DNA of 64,000 nt, taken from Azolla caroliniana (lineage: Eukaryota > Polypodiophyta). The position numbers and the translations under genes are program-made. Positions within the stretch are counted from its first letter, which is position 1, and every line of letters begins with the position of its first letter. Of this stretch, positions 19,931 to 29,859 are shown one piece after another. A model generated the notes under the pieces. It made no database searches. It saw only the letters and a list, made by a program, of their open reading frames with translations, and was not told the origin of the DNA. Location of the stretch: the NCBI GenBank assembly GCA_043228905.1, contig JBHGNT010000006.1:18414001-18478000 (forward strand), written 5' to 3'.

Positions 19931-21300
19931 CGATATTTGACTCGACTTTTTGTCCTTTCGCGAACATTGCGGTGCCACCGTCACTAGAGTCGAGGATAAA
20001 CATCCTCCCGTCTCTACACCCTTGCGCAATAACTCGGCCTTCTTCCTCGATGAAGCACCCAAGATGCGTGAACCAGACTTGCATCCCTTCGTTGATGATC
20101 TGCCCGACCGACACCAGATTCTTCGTGATTGTCGGGACGGGTAACATGTTCATGAGTTTCCCTTTTTGCTCGACATGGCTCAGGGGAACTTAACTGACAT
20201 TCTCGATCGGATGCAGAGTGTCGTCTCCTGTTGCGACTAGTCCTGGTTGCATCGGTTTCTCAAGGTATGAGAACCACTCCTTATGGCTCGTCATGTGGTT
20301 TGACTGGTCCAATTTTGGGGTGGTCATCTTCATCGAGTTCTCCTTGTCTCTCATCACGAAGGCAACCCCCTTTCCGCCTTTTTCGGATCCTTTGGCGTAG
20401 TGCGATCGCTGCTGATTTCCTTTGTCGGTTTTTCCGGATCCGGATCTGGTTTTCTCTGAATCGAGGCGCATCTTCTAGCACTCACTCTCCTTGTGGCCTT
20501 TCTTGCCACTATACCAACATTCCGCGACGGGTTTCCCTTGCTGGTTTTCGTTGCCTCGACTCCCCCTGTTTCCGGAGGGTCCCGAAGTGCATTCTTCCTT
20601 GATCCCGTCGGCCGCCTCCATTGCGCACCGACTCGCCTCGTCTGCGATGACCACGGAGCCTATCTCCCTCCGTGTACATCATCTTGCTATCGGAGTGTGT
20701 ACTCGACGATGCACCCGCGTGGTTCTCCTCTATAAGGATCATCGACTGTAGGTCGAAAAACGATGGCGTATTCTCCCGTGTGCACACAGCAGTTCGGAAT
20801 GCTTCAAACTTCAACCCTAGTCCCCTGAGACAGATCTGCACCATCTCGTCTTCATCGACGTTCACATTGATGGAGGATAAGGAATCGCATATATCTTTCA
20901 TTGATCTTCAAGGTGTAATCAGCCACCAACTAATCGCGTTGTCGCAAGTTTCTCAACTCCTATTGGTGTTAGAGCTTTCAGGCTAAGGTGCTTGCGGCGA
21001 AAATCTTTTTTATATTTACCCAAGCATCGTTCGGCATTTTCGCATCCCGAATATAGTTCAGAAGCTATTCGCCCACACAAGACGTGAAACAGTATAGAAC
21101 TCTGCTCGCCGACTGTTCCCAAGCCGGGAAGTCTTTGTGTGTCGAATCGGGTGTTGTGTCATTTGCTCCGTCGACATAGCTCCAATATCCATGCCTGAGT
21201 AGGTACTAGTGCATCTTCTAAGACCAAGACGCGTAGTTGTTTCTGTCGAGCTTCTCTGTTGGAAGCGAGCTAGCCATGCCTCTATCCATTTTTGTTTTTC
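19824..21300 (-). pseudogene. gag: Copia-C gag and protease region
   Basis: Gag starts near 21291 (MDRGMASSLPTEKLDRNNY). Clear blocks: MKDICDSLSSINVNVDEDEM, CLRGLGLKFEAFRTAV, SFFDLQSMILIEENHAGASS (20901-20509). The knuckle reads CWYSGKKGHKESEC, with the second Cys changed to Ser. The protease-side residues SNHMTSHKEWFSYLEKP are at about 20350-20270 but the catalytic DSGA is missing. The pre-integrase region NMLPVPTITKNLVSVGQI and LWHKRIGHVNYQQL follows (20153-19824). Several stops and frameshifts. Confidence 0.83.
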
Positions 21301-21368
21301 CTGTTCTTTACGAAGGTTAGGTTTTCTTCTTTGAGCTAAGGTCGACTGCAGAGGTTCTCAACCCTCGT

Positions 21369-21380
21369 GCTCTGATACCA
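21369..21380 (-). other. Primer-binding site of Copia-C
   Basis: TGGTATCAGAGC on the minus strand adjoining the 5' LTR end at 21381. Confidence 0.95.
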
Positions 21381-21663
21381 TGTGAAAAGGATAACGCGCG
21401 GAAGCAATAGAAAACCGAACACAGAAATGCAGGTTTAATGGAGAGCTTGAATATACACAGTACGCGGGAGAGACAGAGACAAAGAGTGCACACAACCTCA
21501 ATTAAAAAATAATACTCAATCTATACATAGGATGTGCTCAGTGAGCACTTTTATACAAGTCCATACGGATTGACAGAAGTACTGACACGTACTTCAATGC
21601 TCATAAGTGAGCTTTACACTAACTACCAAAAATATATTCCTACACGGAATATCTTTCCAACGG
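21381..21663 (-). repeat. Copia-C 5' LTR, cut by Gypsy-2
   Basis: Matches the 3' LTR at 8118-8402, with the intact dyad GTGCTCAGTGAGCAC at 21534-21548. It breaks off after CCAACGG, where the Gypsy-2 LTR begins; the missing TGTTGAG end is not found on the far side of Gypsy-2. Confidence 0.92.
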
Positions 21664-22311
21664 TGTCGCGTTGTTACGCGCGTGCGTGGAGAAATGAGGC
21701 GGGACCACCGGGGTCTTGGACCGAAGAGCAGGTGATAGGAGGGGAAAGATAAAGAGAGAGACGACCGGTAACGTATGAGTAAAGAAACACAGGGACACGG
21801 CCCGTCAACGCAGAAAACACGAATGGACGCAGAGATAGAGAGACACGAATGTTTGTATATTATCAAATGACACAAAACAACAGAGCACGCGAGCGGTTAC
21901 AACCGAATAGGCCGGCGAATAGATGCCAATGCCTGTTCGTCTGCGCACGAAAGGGGATAGGATGGAGGTGCTGCCGGAAGCACACGGGCATTCCTCGAAG
22001 CAGTGCGAGCCTCCCAAAATTCTGCAGAGAAGAGCGATGGAGAATGAACAGAGGAGAAGCGTTCGGTTACGGTTCGACAACACTTCGTCGAATTAATGCG
22101 CGATCCCCTTCTCCCCGCGTCTCCCTCTCTTTTATAGCTTCAGGAAGGGAGCCGTCTCCCCCATTTACTTCCTACCTACCGAATCTAACTACCCCGGATA
22201 TGCCTATGTACCTAATTCCCTATTATATACATTAAAGGGCGCGCACGCGTGAAGAGCCGGTTTACGCGCTCTATGCACCGATTGCGCTAAGGGACGGTTT
22301 TCTTCACGACA
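21664..22311 (-). repeat. Gypsy-2 3' LTR (648 bp)
   Basis: On the minus strand it starts TGTCGTGAAGAAAACC at 22311 and ends AACAACGCGACA at 21664. A purine tract GGTGGGGGCGGA lies just upstream (22312-22325). A TATA-like CTATAAAAGAG is on the minus strand near 22128-22138. The left flank AACGG is the presumed target duplication, but the matching copy is absent because the 5' side has been replaced by Copia-F. Confidence 0.85.
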
Positions 22312-23470
22312 TCCGCCCCCACCTAACCGCGCATCCACCGGTATGTGCCAAAATTGTGCTCTGGTTGGAGAAAACCGGTCCGAGTTCCGGTTCTTCGTCC
22401 ATCAGTTCGTCCTCCATTTCGGACTGTTCATTGTCGCTGTCCAGGCCTCTTAGATCCGGTTCGCCGTCGTGGTGCTTCTTGAACGCTTTGATCCTCTTCC
22501 CTGCTACCGGTATCGCCATCCTCGTATCGTCGAGTTCCGCCAGGTGATACGTCCCGTTGTCGTTGGCGCTCGTTAGCACGTAAGGCCCGAACCACCGCTT
22601 TGCAAACTTCCGTGTTGCCCGGTGCTGGTTGTCGAGGCTGCTGTCGTAGACTAGCACCCAGTCGCCTTCCTCGATTTTCTTTGGCTAGAGCCGGTGCCTT
22701 CGGTCAAACCGGGCTTTGCTCTTCATCCTCGCCGTCTGAAGTCTCTCCGCCGCTCGTTCCATGTCCTCTGGCCTCCGCTCGAGCTGCCGTATACGCGCCG
22801 CTAGCAGTTCTTCCCGGCTCATCTCGTCTCTCCAGTCCACTATCGCCCAAGAGGAGATCGTCCGCTCCATCGGCATGATTGGCTTCTATCCGAACATGAG
22901 CTCTGACGGCATGAACCCGGTTACCGAACTGTGTGTTTTCCTGTCCACCCACAAGGCATAAGGTAACAGTCGTGACCAGTTCCCGACCTGGCCTCCGCAT
23001 GCCCGGACTAGCGCTTTGACGATCGGCCCGTGTCCGCGCTCCAACTTCCCGTTCGCCTCCGGATTGTACGCTGTGGTGAGCAAGAGCTTGACCCCTAACC
23101 GGTCGAACAGCTCCTCGGCCTCTTCGGCATCCAACTCCCTGTGGTCAGCCATGATCTTCCCGACGCACCCGTACCGGCATATCACGTCCTCGATCAGGAA
23201 CTGACACACGACCGCGGTCGTTTTGTTCTGCAGGGCTCGGCCTTCCACCTGGTTCATCAGGTCCTCCTGGGCCAGCACCAGATATCACATTTGCCCTACG
23301 CCCATCAGCATCGTCACCAAATCTACCATCCATTTGAAGTGGATGGCCGGAGGGTATGTAGGGTGAAGCTCATCCCGATGTCGGACTATGGAGTGTATCT
23401 GACAACTCTCACAAGTTGTCACGAACGGATGCACGTCTCGGTACAGTCTCGGCCACCAGTACTTCCCCTT
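22312..23470 (-). pseudogene. pol: Gypsy-2 integrase core and C-terminal GPY module
   Basis: The integrase inserts cDNA into chromosomes. Reading down: the HHCC finger spans the neighbouring entry (WAGHCGTWATFEKLKGKYWW, CESCQIH), then FKWMVDLVTM holds the first Asp. ADHRELDAEEAEELFDRLGV has the second Asp in a changed context, and NPEANGKLERGHGPIVKAL has the Glu. WVDRKTHSSVTGFMPSELM and a charged stretch follow. The GPY/F module is KRWFGPYVLTSANDNGTYHL (22600). The coding ends in an acidic tail near 22350. Stops at 23282, 22880 and 22683 break the frame. I see no chromodomain. Confidence 0.85.
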
Positions 23471-25201
23471 TAGTTTCTCGAACGTGGCCCACGTCCCACA
23501 GTGTCCAGCCCAGGGGCTGTCGTGGTAGGCTTTCAGCAACTCCTCCTGTTCCTCCTTCATCGCCACTACTCGGAGCGGGATGCCGTTTCTCTTCTTCGGG
23601 TGCTTCCACAAGTAGCCGTTCCAGAGAAAGAATCGGTACGCTTTCTTCCGGATCCGGTTAGCCTCGTCCCTTGTCCATGACGCGCCCGGCGTCATCGTCC
23701 TTAAGAATCCTCCAATCTGCAGCCACTCCCCATTGTACTTGCTCTCGTCGAAATCGTTAAGCGCCGGAGTGCTCCCTCCCTTAGTTGTTACGTAGGCCGC
23801 CTCGAAGAAGTCTACGCCAAATTCCTCGTCTTCCGAAACCATGCCGCCCTCGTCGTCGAATCGCACCCTCGAAATCATGTCGGCCATGGCATTATCTTTC
23901 CCGGAAATGTGTCGTATTTCCGGATCCAGGGACTTGATGTACGCTATCCACCTGAGCATTGCTAGGTCCGGGGTTGCGCATCCGAAAACCATGCCGAGAA
24001 TCGGCAGGCAGTCCGTCTCGATAATCACCTCTGTCCCGATCAGATAGTCTTTATCGGCCTTTACCGCCGAAACGATACCCCAGAGTTCGCGTTTAACCTG
24101 GGCGTATCCTTGTTGTCGCTCGCTGAGGACCTTCGCGCCGAACCGGATTGGGAACCGAATACCGTCCTCATCTTCTTGGTTGACGACCCATCCGATCCCG
24201 GTCGGACTTGTATCTACCGTTATGTAGATGGGGTTGCCTTTCTCGTAGACAGCCTTCTGGAGTGCCAGAGCTGCAACAAGAGCCTCCTTCATCTTTCGGA
24301 CCGACTCCGTATGCTCGACTCGCCACTCGAATTTTCGCCCCTTTTTCAGCAACCCGTATAGTGGCTCTGCAACGTGGGCATAATACGGGATCCATATGTG
24401 GTAGAACGCGCATGCTCCCAAGAACCTCCATACCTCCGTGACCGAGTTACAGTCGGGCTTCATTGCGGAGATGGCTTTCACCTTAGCCGGAGACGGTTTC
24501 CGTCCATACGGTCTGCATAGATGTCCGACGACCATGATCTCTGATTGCCCGAAGGACGATTTCTCCCCGGAGAAGGTGAGCCTCACGTCCTCTAGCCTCT
24601 GCAGCACCTTCTCGCAGTCGCCAATGTGTGTCGCCACGAATTTCCGACATCCATCCGGTCCGATCATTTCGTCCTTTTCCTCCACCGGACATCCCTTGAT
24701 CAGGATGTCGTCCAAGAATGGCATGGTGATGTCCGGGATACAATCCCTCAGCACCTTGTTCATCGCATTCACCATGTGGGCCACCGAGTTCGTCCCTCCT
24801 TGCGGCAGGGTACACATCCGCACTAGGCCGAGAGGAGTCCACATCGTCGTAATGTCTCTACTCTAAACGGCTAGTTGGAACTGATCATACCCCGAGTACA
24901 GATCACTGACCGAGTAGATCGACCTTCCGGCGAAGGCCTATCCGAACTCGTCTATCGTTGGTCCGATTCCTGCGTTCCGAATGGTCACTCTGTTGACCGG
25001 TTGCAGGTCTTGAATGAAGCGCAACGTCCCGTTCTTCTTCGGTACTGTAAACCATCGGTTCGAGTACGGGGCACTCGACGGTTCGAGGATGCCCAAATCG
25101 ACTTTCTGCCTTAACAGCTCCATCAACTCCGGGATGTGAGCTCTCGGTACCGGAATTGGTTTGAGATTCCACGGCACATGCGGTATCGTGAATATCACTA
25201 T
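23285..25201 (-). pseudogene. pol: Gypsy-2 reverse transcriptase-RNase H
   Basis: The RT N-terminus (25198-24938) reads MIFTIPHVPWNLKPIPVPRA, LLRQKVDLGILEPSSAPYSN, RFIQDLQPVNRVTIRNA. Then come TAG, SIYSVSDLYSGYDQFQLAV (motif A Asp present) and a second TAG. From 24844 one long frame of 519 codons is open: TLPQGGTNSVAHMVNAMNKV, catalytic FLDD (FLDDILIKG instead of the usual YLDD), FLGACAFYHIWIPYYAHVAE, RNase H with TVDTSPTGIGWVV, VKRELWGIVSAV and ETDCLPILGM. The integrase zinc finger lies at its end. Only a few stops separate this from an intact pol. Confidence 0.88.
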
Positions 25202-26926
25202 CTACTTCACGACTGTCGGGTCTACGCACCCGATCTCTCCCGGTGAGAATGCGAAGGCTTTCCCGTGCCTTCCGAGCATTCTCCAAAACCGGTCTTCTTC
25301 CGCCGGCAGTAGGAGCCCGCCCCCACCGACTTTGAGCTCCCGTAGTGTTCTATTGGTGAAGGCGTGTCCTATGCAGGCCGGATCTCGTAAACTGGGGTCC
25401 GACACGACCCCCTTGATTCGCAACTTGCTGGCCTCCGGTAAGGGTGCCGCGACTGGCCTTACCTTCCGGTCCACAGTCTTGTACTTCGTGTCAACCCGGG
25501 CCGTCCAATCCGACTCGAGCCCTCGACTGAAGTCCACGATAACTTTGTACATCTCTTCTGAACAAACCGGTATCGTCCGGTCCTCTTTAAGGCCTTCTCC
25601 GACCACCTCTCGCAGTATTCCCAAGGTATCGTCGAAGGAGACCGCCTCCACGGCTCCGTTGATTTCCTCGCTGGGCCCGAGAACTCCGCACTCCCGAAGT
25701 TGGTCTTCCGCCTTTGTCTTTTCTCGGCCAACGACGCCGACTATCGTACACCCTCCGTTGTCGGAGAAACAAAACTTCCTACTTATGGTACAAGGTTTCT
25801 TCGGTTTCGCCTCTATCGTACATTTGTGGGGTTTTCCCGGAGTGTCCGGACTGTCGCGACCTCACGCCTTGACAACCCTCTCTAAAAATCCTCTCGGTTC
25901 TCGCCACCGAGGGACTCGCGGTTTCGCTCGTGGTTTTGTCGCACCGTCAGGAACTGGACCGAATGACGCCCGTCCTGACTCTTGACCCTCGCGTAAGCCG
26001 ACCCGTTGTCCAGCACCTTGGTTTCCATCCGCGCTGCCGTAATGTATGGTTCTCCCAGTATGACCGGGTGCAAGGACGTCTCCTGCACAAAGAAGTGCTA
26101 GTCTATCTCGACGTCGCCGATCTTGACTCGCACGTTTGGGCAGGCCCCGTGTAGTTCCTCGGTGGCGCGCGTCGCCGCCTATGTCTTCCACCCGTGCTTG
26201 GTGTTGATCGGCCATTTCCCCTTTTTGTAGAAGTCCATGGACATCAGGTTTATTTCCGAACCGTGGTCCACTAGCGCCACCACCGGTTCCTGAACATCTC
26301 CGATCTTCACCAGGGTTTCCGTGGTTGCTCGGGCCCAGTGTGGCCTCGAATAGTGGCTCTCTGCCCACTCGTCTTCCATCGCCATGTCCACCATGTGCGT
26401 CGTCGGCATCTCCACCGGCCTTTCCGGTTCTGCCTCCGTCGACAGCCTCTTCCTCTTCACCAAGTCTACGATGGAGTCATGGAACTCCTTCTTGGTGATT
26501 CCGAGCACCTCCCGCAACGACAGTTCCACCTTGCTATCGAGGATTCGTTCTTCCAGGACCTTTCATAGGTCCGTGGTCCTTTCGATCACCGTGCCCAAAC
26601 GGTATCCGCCCTTCTTGTGGTTATCCCAAGCACTGGACTCACTGGCCTCGTTCCGTTTCGGCCCGAATCGGGTTTCGTATCTCTGTGAGGGTCTGGCCCC
26701 TTCGGTTTTACCTACCCGTTTGTCTTCAACCAGAGCCTCGTAGTTCTGGCAAGCTGCTTCGACGAACCCCGTCTTTTCTTCGACTGGGTCACTCCACCCG
26801 GTTACCTCTTGAACCCGATTCTCCGCGTTGTCCGCCTCGTCTTTCTTTAGTCGGGCACCGGCGAGGCTTTCCAGCACCATCGGCCAGAACCCGGCTTTGC
26901 TCTCCTTCCGGGCCTCGCTACGAACC
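25202..26926 (-). pseudogene. pol: Gypsy-2 protease and N-terminal pol region
   Basis: The protease-like block reads EPVVALVDHGSEINLMSMDF (26179-26529). The usual D-S/T-G triad is DHG here, as I have the impression of seeing in this gypsy lineage; that needs a search. It continues ACPNVRVKIGDVEID, PVILGEPYITAARMETKVL (26088-25882). A segment of unassigned function follows at 25651-25202 (VSDPSLRDPACIGHAFTNRT). Upstream, 26955-26563 is a charged region that may be the end of gag. The sequence breaks off near 26927, where Copia-F starts, so gag and the 5' LTR are missing. Confidence 0.75.
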
Positions 26927-28088
26927 TGCCCCCAACTACGAACCTCGACTCCCATCCGAGCTCTGACGATGAGGTCAGCGAGGCCGAGATGCCTCCGGAT
27001 GTGCCCGAAATCGAGACCCGCGAAGAGAGTCCGATTTCACTTCGGTTAAGTGGACCGAGTGGACGACTGAGTCTGTACGACCAGTTCGATGAAGAGCCGG
27101 TGAGTAGTGGAGACTCAGCCGTGCATTCCCCGCGCAAGAAGCCGAGGAGACGGCTTATGCGCAAAGAAAAAGGGAAGAAGAAGGTGTCGGATTCCGGCAC
27201 GGAAAGGAACGAGTCAGACCGACGCGAGTCCGACTCTGAGGGAACCGGTGACAGGTCTTTAAAGATGAAGACGGCGTCGACCGAGAAGGCTGACATCGGC
27301 TAATGTGAGATTACGCCGATCTACCCGCCAAAAGAACCCAGTTGTGCGGTTCGGTTACAACGAGTACATGGCGCATCATTATGCGTACATGACCCGTGTA
27401 GCGGAAGTGCGTGAGCCGGAGAGCTACGCAGAGGCGGCTAAAGACGCGAATTGGCGTGCCGCGATGGAGGAAGAGATACACGCATTGGCGGAGAACGAGA
27501 CATGGGACCTAGTTGACGCACCAAAGGGTGTGAAGCCGATCGGGTGTAGGTGGGTTTACAAGGTCAAGTACAACACCGATGGCTCGGTCAACCGGTACAA
27601 GGCTCGGCTAGTGGCAAAGGCCTACGCGTAGAAACATGACATCGACTACGATGAGACGTTTGCGCCGGTCGCGAAAATGACGACCGTCCGTGTTTTGCTC
27701 GCAGTAGCTGTGGCGAAGGGGTGGCACTTACATCAGATGGATGTAAAGAATGCGTTCCTGCAAGGTGACCTTGAGGAACAGGTGTACATGGTACAACCCC
27801 CCGGATCTCACTCCGGAACGAACTCCTCGGCAGTATGCCGACTAAAGAAGTCCCTTTACGGACTGAAGCAAGCCCCGCGTGCCTGGAATGCGAAGATCAC
27901 GCAACAACTGCGTCAGATGGGTTTCGTCACGTCAAAATCAGACTCTTCCCTGTTCATCCGGAAAGGTCGACTCGGATTGGTTAGTATTTTACTGTATGTT
28001 GATGACTTGGTCATCACCGGCGCCGACCTAGGTGAAATCGACCGCGTAAAGCTCCAGCTTGTGGCATCGTTCGACATGAAGGATCGAA
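26927..28088 (+). pseudogene. pol: Copia-F linker and reverse transcriptase
   Basis: Linker SPISLRLSGPSGRLSLYDQF, KKPRRRLMRKEKGKKK (27030-27190), then RT entry [19 protein letters not shown] and [43 protein letters not shown] at 27629-27631 is the only stop between 27305 and about 28085. In the same frame follow [50 protein letters not shown] and YVDD (about 28000). At 28080 about 30 bp coding LGNLHYFLGIE is missing, shifting the frame, at almost the same place as in Copia-G. Confidence 0.88.
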
Positions 28089-29444
28089 GTGATCCGTACC
28101 CCCGAAGGCATATTGATCAGCCAACGTCACTACGTGCTGAGTATGCTCTTCAAATTCGGGATGGCCGACTGTAAGTCCGTCTCGACTCCTCTGGCCAGAA
28201 CCGTCAAGCTTCGTCCCGATACGGGAAAGGTATGCGACCCGACGAGGTTCCGACAAATTGTCGGAAGCCTCATATACTTGACCATCACCCGACCCGACCT
28301 CAGTTATCCGGTCGGGGTGATCAGTCAGTTCATGGCGCGACCTACCGTGGAGCACCTTCAGTGCGCGCAACGCATACTTCGGTATGTCAACGACACTAAG
28401 GACCGGGGACTGCTATATCGGACCGGTGCAGCCGCGCAGTTAGTCGGCTACACCGATGCTGATTGGGCTGGCAACGCCGTCGATCGCCGATCCACGTCTG
28501 GATACGCGTTCTCCCTAGGGAGTGCCGCGATCGCGTGGAGCAGTAAGAAGCAGCCGAAAGTTGCCCTGTCGAGCACCGAAGCTGAGTACCGAGGAGCGGC
28601 TGTTGCGACATGCGAAGCCATATGGTTGAAGCGGCTACTTAAGGACCTGCAAGAGGAGTTGTCAGATCCAACGACGATCTACTGTGACAACCTCAGCAGC
28701 ATCCAGCTCGCGAAAAACCCCGTTTTCCACGCACGGACCAAGCACATTGAGGTGCACTACCATTTCGTCCATGAGTGTGTCCTTTCCGGTGAAGTCAAAC
28801 TTCAGTACGTTCCGACGGATCGGCAGACTGCCGACATCTTCACCAAGCCTCTTGGTCTGGACAAGTTGCGGCAATTCTCAGGTGCGCTCGGGTTGCGTCA
28901 CCTTGACGTGCCGAACTTGAGGGGGAGAACAGTCCCGAACGACCAAGCAAAGCAACAGGAAAGGAGCGGACACCGCAACACCGAGTTGGTTGTCGAGTTC
29001 GACATCGGATCGGCTGAAGAAGCCGAGGGCGGACCCGCGGAAAGGTTCGGAAGTAGACAGAAGGGGAGCAACCGAAGGAGAGAGCTGATGCCAACCACGC
29101 ATGGGGAAGATAACGCCATCGAGGGCGAGAAGACCGAAGACGAGTTGGAGACAGCCAACTCGGACGAGAGCGAAAACCGATCGGAGGTAGCCGAGTCAGT
29201 TCAGATGTTTGATTCAGACACGCTGAATCAACAGAGGCCCAAGCGGAAGAAAAGGCAGCAGGAGAGGCGTCAACACCGCAACAGCAGAAGAGCTAAGGGC
29301 TGCATGAGCAGACAAACCGACCGGAAGGGTCGAAGCACGCGGAGTCGAACAGGTCGAGGAGCGCGAGCGAGCCGTGAAGCCAGGAGGAACCGGTGCTGTG
29401 AAGATCCCGAAGAGCCTCAAGTTGAGCTTGAGGGGGAGTGTTGA
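28089..29444 (+). CDS. pol: Copia-F RT end, RNase H and long C-terminal tail (open frame)
   Basis: A continuous frame of about 450 codons. It holds the RT end (RTPEGILISQRHYVLSMLFK, TRPDLSYPVGVISQFMARP) and RNase H with its acidic residues in [20 protein letters not shown] and YCDNLSSIQLAK, then KHIEVHYHFVHE and DIFTKPLGLDKLRQF. After this normal copia end the frame goes on for about 180 residues: an acidic part (EDELETANSDESENRSEVAE), a basic part (RPKRKKRQQERRQHRNSRR) and GRGARASREARR, ending PQVELEGEC. The last codons are the polypurine tract, and the TGA stop lies in the LTR start TGTTGA. Related tails occur in Copia-C, D and P. Function of the tail unknown. Confidence 0.88.
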   Translation: MIRTPEGILISQRHYVLSMLFKFGMADCKSVSTPLARTVKLRPDTGKVCDPTRFRQIVGSLIYLTITRPDLSYPVGVISQFMARPTVEHLQCAQRILRYVNDTKDRGLLYRTGAAAQLVGYTDADWAGNAVDRRSTSGYAFSLGSAAIAWSSKKQPKVALSSTEAEYRGAAVATCEAIWLKRLLKDLQEELSDPTTIYCDNLSSIQLAKNPVFHARTKHIEVHYHFVHECVLSGEVKLQYVPTDRQTADIFTKPLGLDKLRQFSGALGLRHLDVPNLRGRTVPNDQAKQQERSGHRNTELVVEFDIGSAEEAEGGPAERFGSRQKGSNRRRELMPTTHGEDNAIEGEKTEDELETANSDESENRSEVAESVQMFDSDTLNQQRPKRKKRQQERRQHRNSRRAKGCMSRQTDRKGRSTRSRTGRGARASREARRNRCCEDPEEPQVELEGEC

Positions 29445-29825
29445 GAGACAAGCTCAACATCGGCCGGATCGGCTGAAGAAGCCGAGGACTGGATCGGTTG
29501 GGACCGATCGGTTAGGCCAAGTGCGTAAACCGGGAGGTCGTTAGGAAAGATATTCCGTGAGGAATATATTTGGGAGTTAGTGTAGGGGCTCTTGATGAGC
29601 ATTGAAGTACTGTCAGTACTTCGGTCAGTCCTTTTAGGAATTGTATAAAAGTGCTCACTGAGCACGTCTTATGTACAGAGATTGAGTATTATTGTGAAAT
29701 ATAGTTTTTGTGTTCTCTCTCTCTGTCTCTCCTGCGTATACCGTGTAAGCTCAAGCTCCCCATTAAACCTACGTTTCCTTCCTCTGTTCTGTCTTCATAC
29801 CTGCTTCCGCACGCTACTTTCTACA
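29439..29825 (+). repeat. Copia-F 3' LTR (387 bp)
   Basis: Runs TGTTGAGAGACAAGCTCAAC ... CTACTTTCTACA. Promoter layout: a 19-bp palindrome GAAGTACTGTCAGTACTTC at 29604-29622, TATAAAA at 29644-29650, and a 15-bp palindrome GTGCTCACTGAGCAC at 29651-29665. Confidence 0.93.
29604..29665 (+). promoter_or_regulatory. LTR promoter with two dyads around the TATA box
   Basis: The first dyad has 9-bp arms and the second 7-bp arms, with the TATA box between them. The second dyad is intact in the Copia-C 5' LTR (21534-21548) and the Copia-P LTR (62763-62777). The arms of the first are partly kept in the other copies (GAAGTAC and GTACTT spaced further apart). They could be binding sites for a dimeric factor or a hairpin at the RNA 5' end. 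Confidence 0.6.
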
Positions 29826-29859
29826 GAAGCTTGCCCGCAACAATAGTTTCAGAGGTTGA

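Larger units (their letters stand above)
8118..21663 (-). mobile_element. Copia-C, near full-length copia split by Copia-D
   Basis: The two halves, 8118-9982 and 18211-21663, together give 3' LTR, tail, RNase H, RT, integrase, protease, gag, primer site and 5' LTR in minus orientation. Copia-D occupies 9983-18210, duplicating five G (9978-9982 and 18211-18215). Copia-C itself entered Copia-G at its 3' LTR edge (left flank GTATT). The far end of its 5' LTR is cut at 21663 by the Gypsy-2 LTR, so its own TSD cannot be checked. Confidence 0.9.
26927..29825 (+). mobile_element. Copia-F, 3' half of a copia element
   Basis: Begins abruptly in the integrase-RT linker and runs to a complete 3' LTR. 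The left side is fused to Gypsy-2 pol, so both elements lost their 5' parts at one junction. The TSD cannot be read; the right flank begins GAAGC. Confidence 0.88.

Noticed and set aside
25161-25985. Plus-strand open frame of 274 codons
   Set aside because: Antisense to Gypsy-2 pol; Ser/Pro/Arg-rich shadow.
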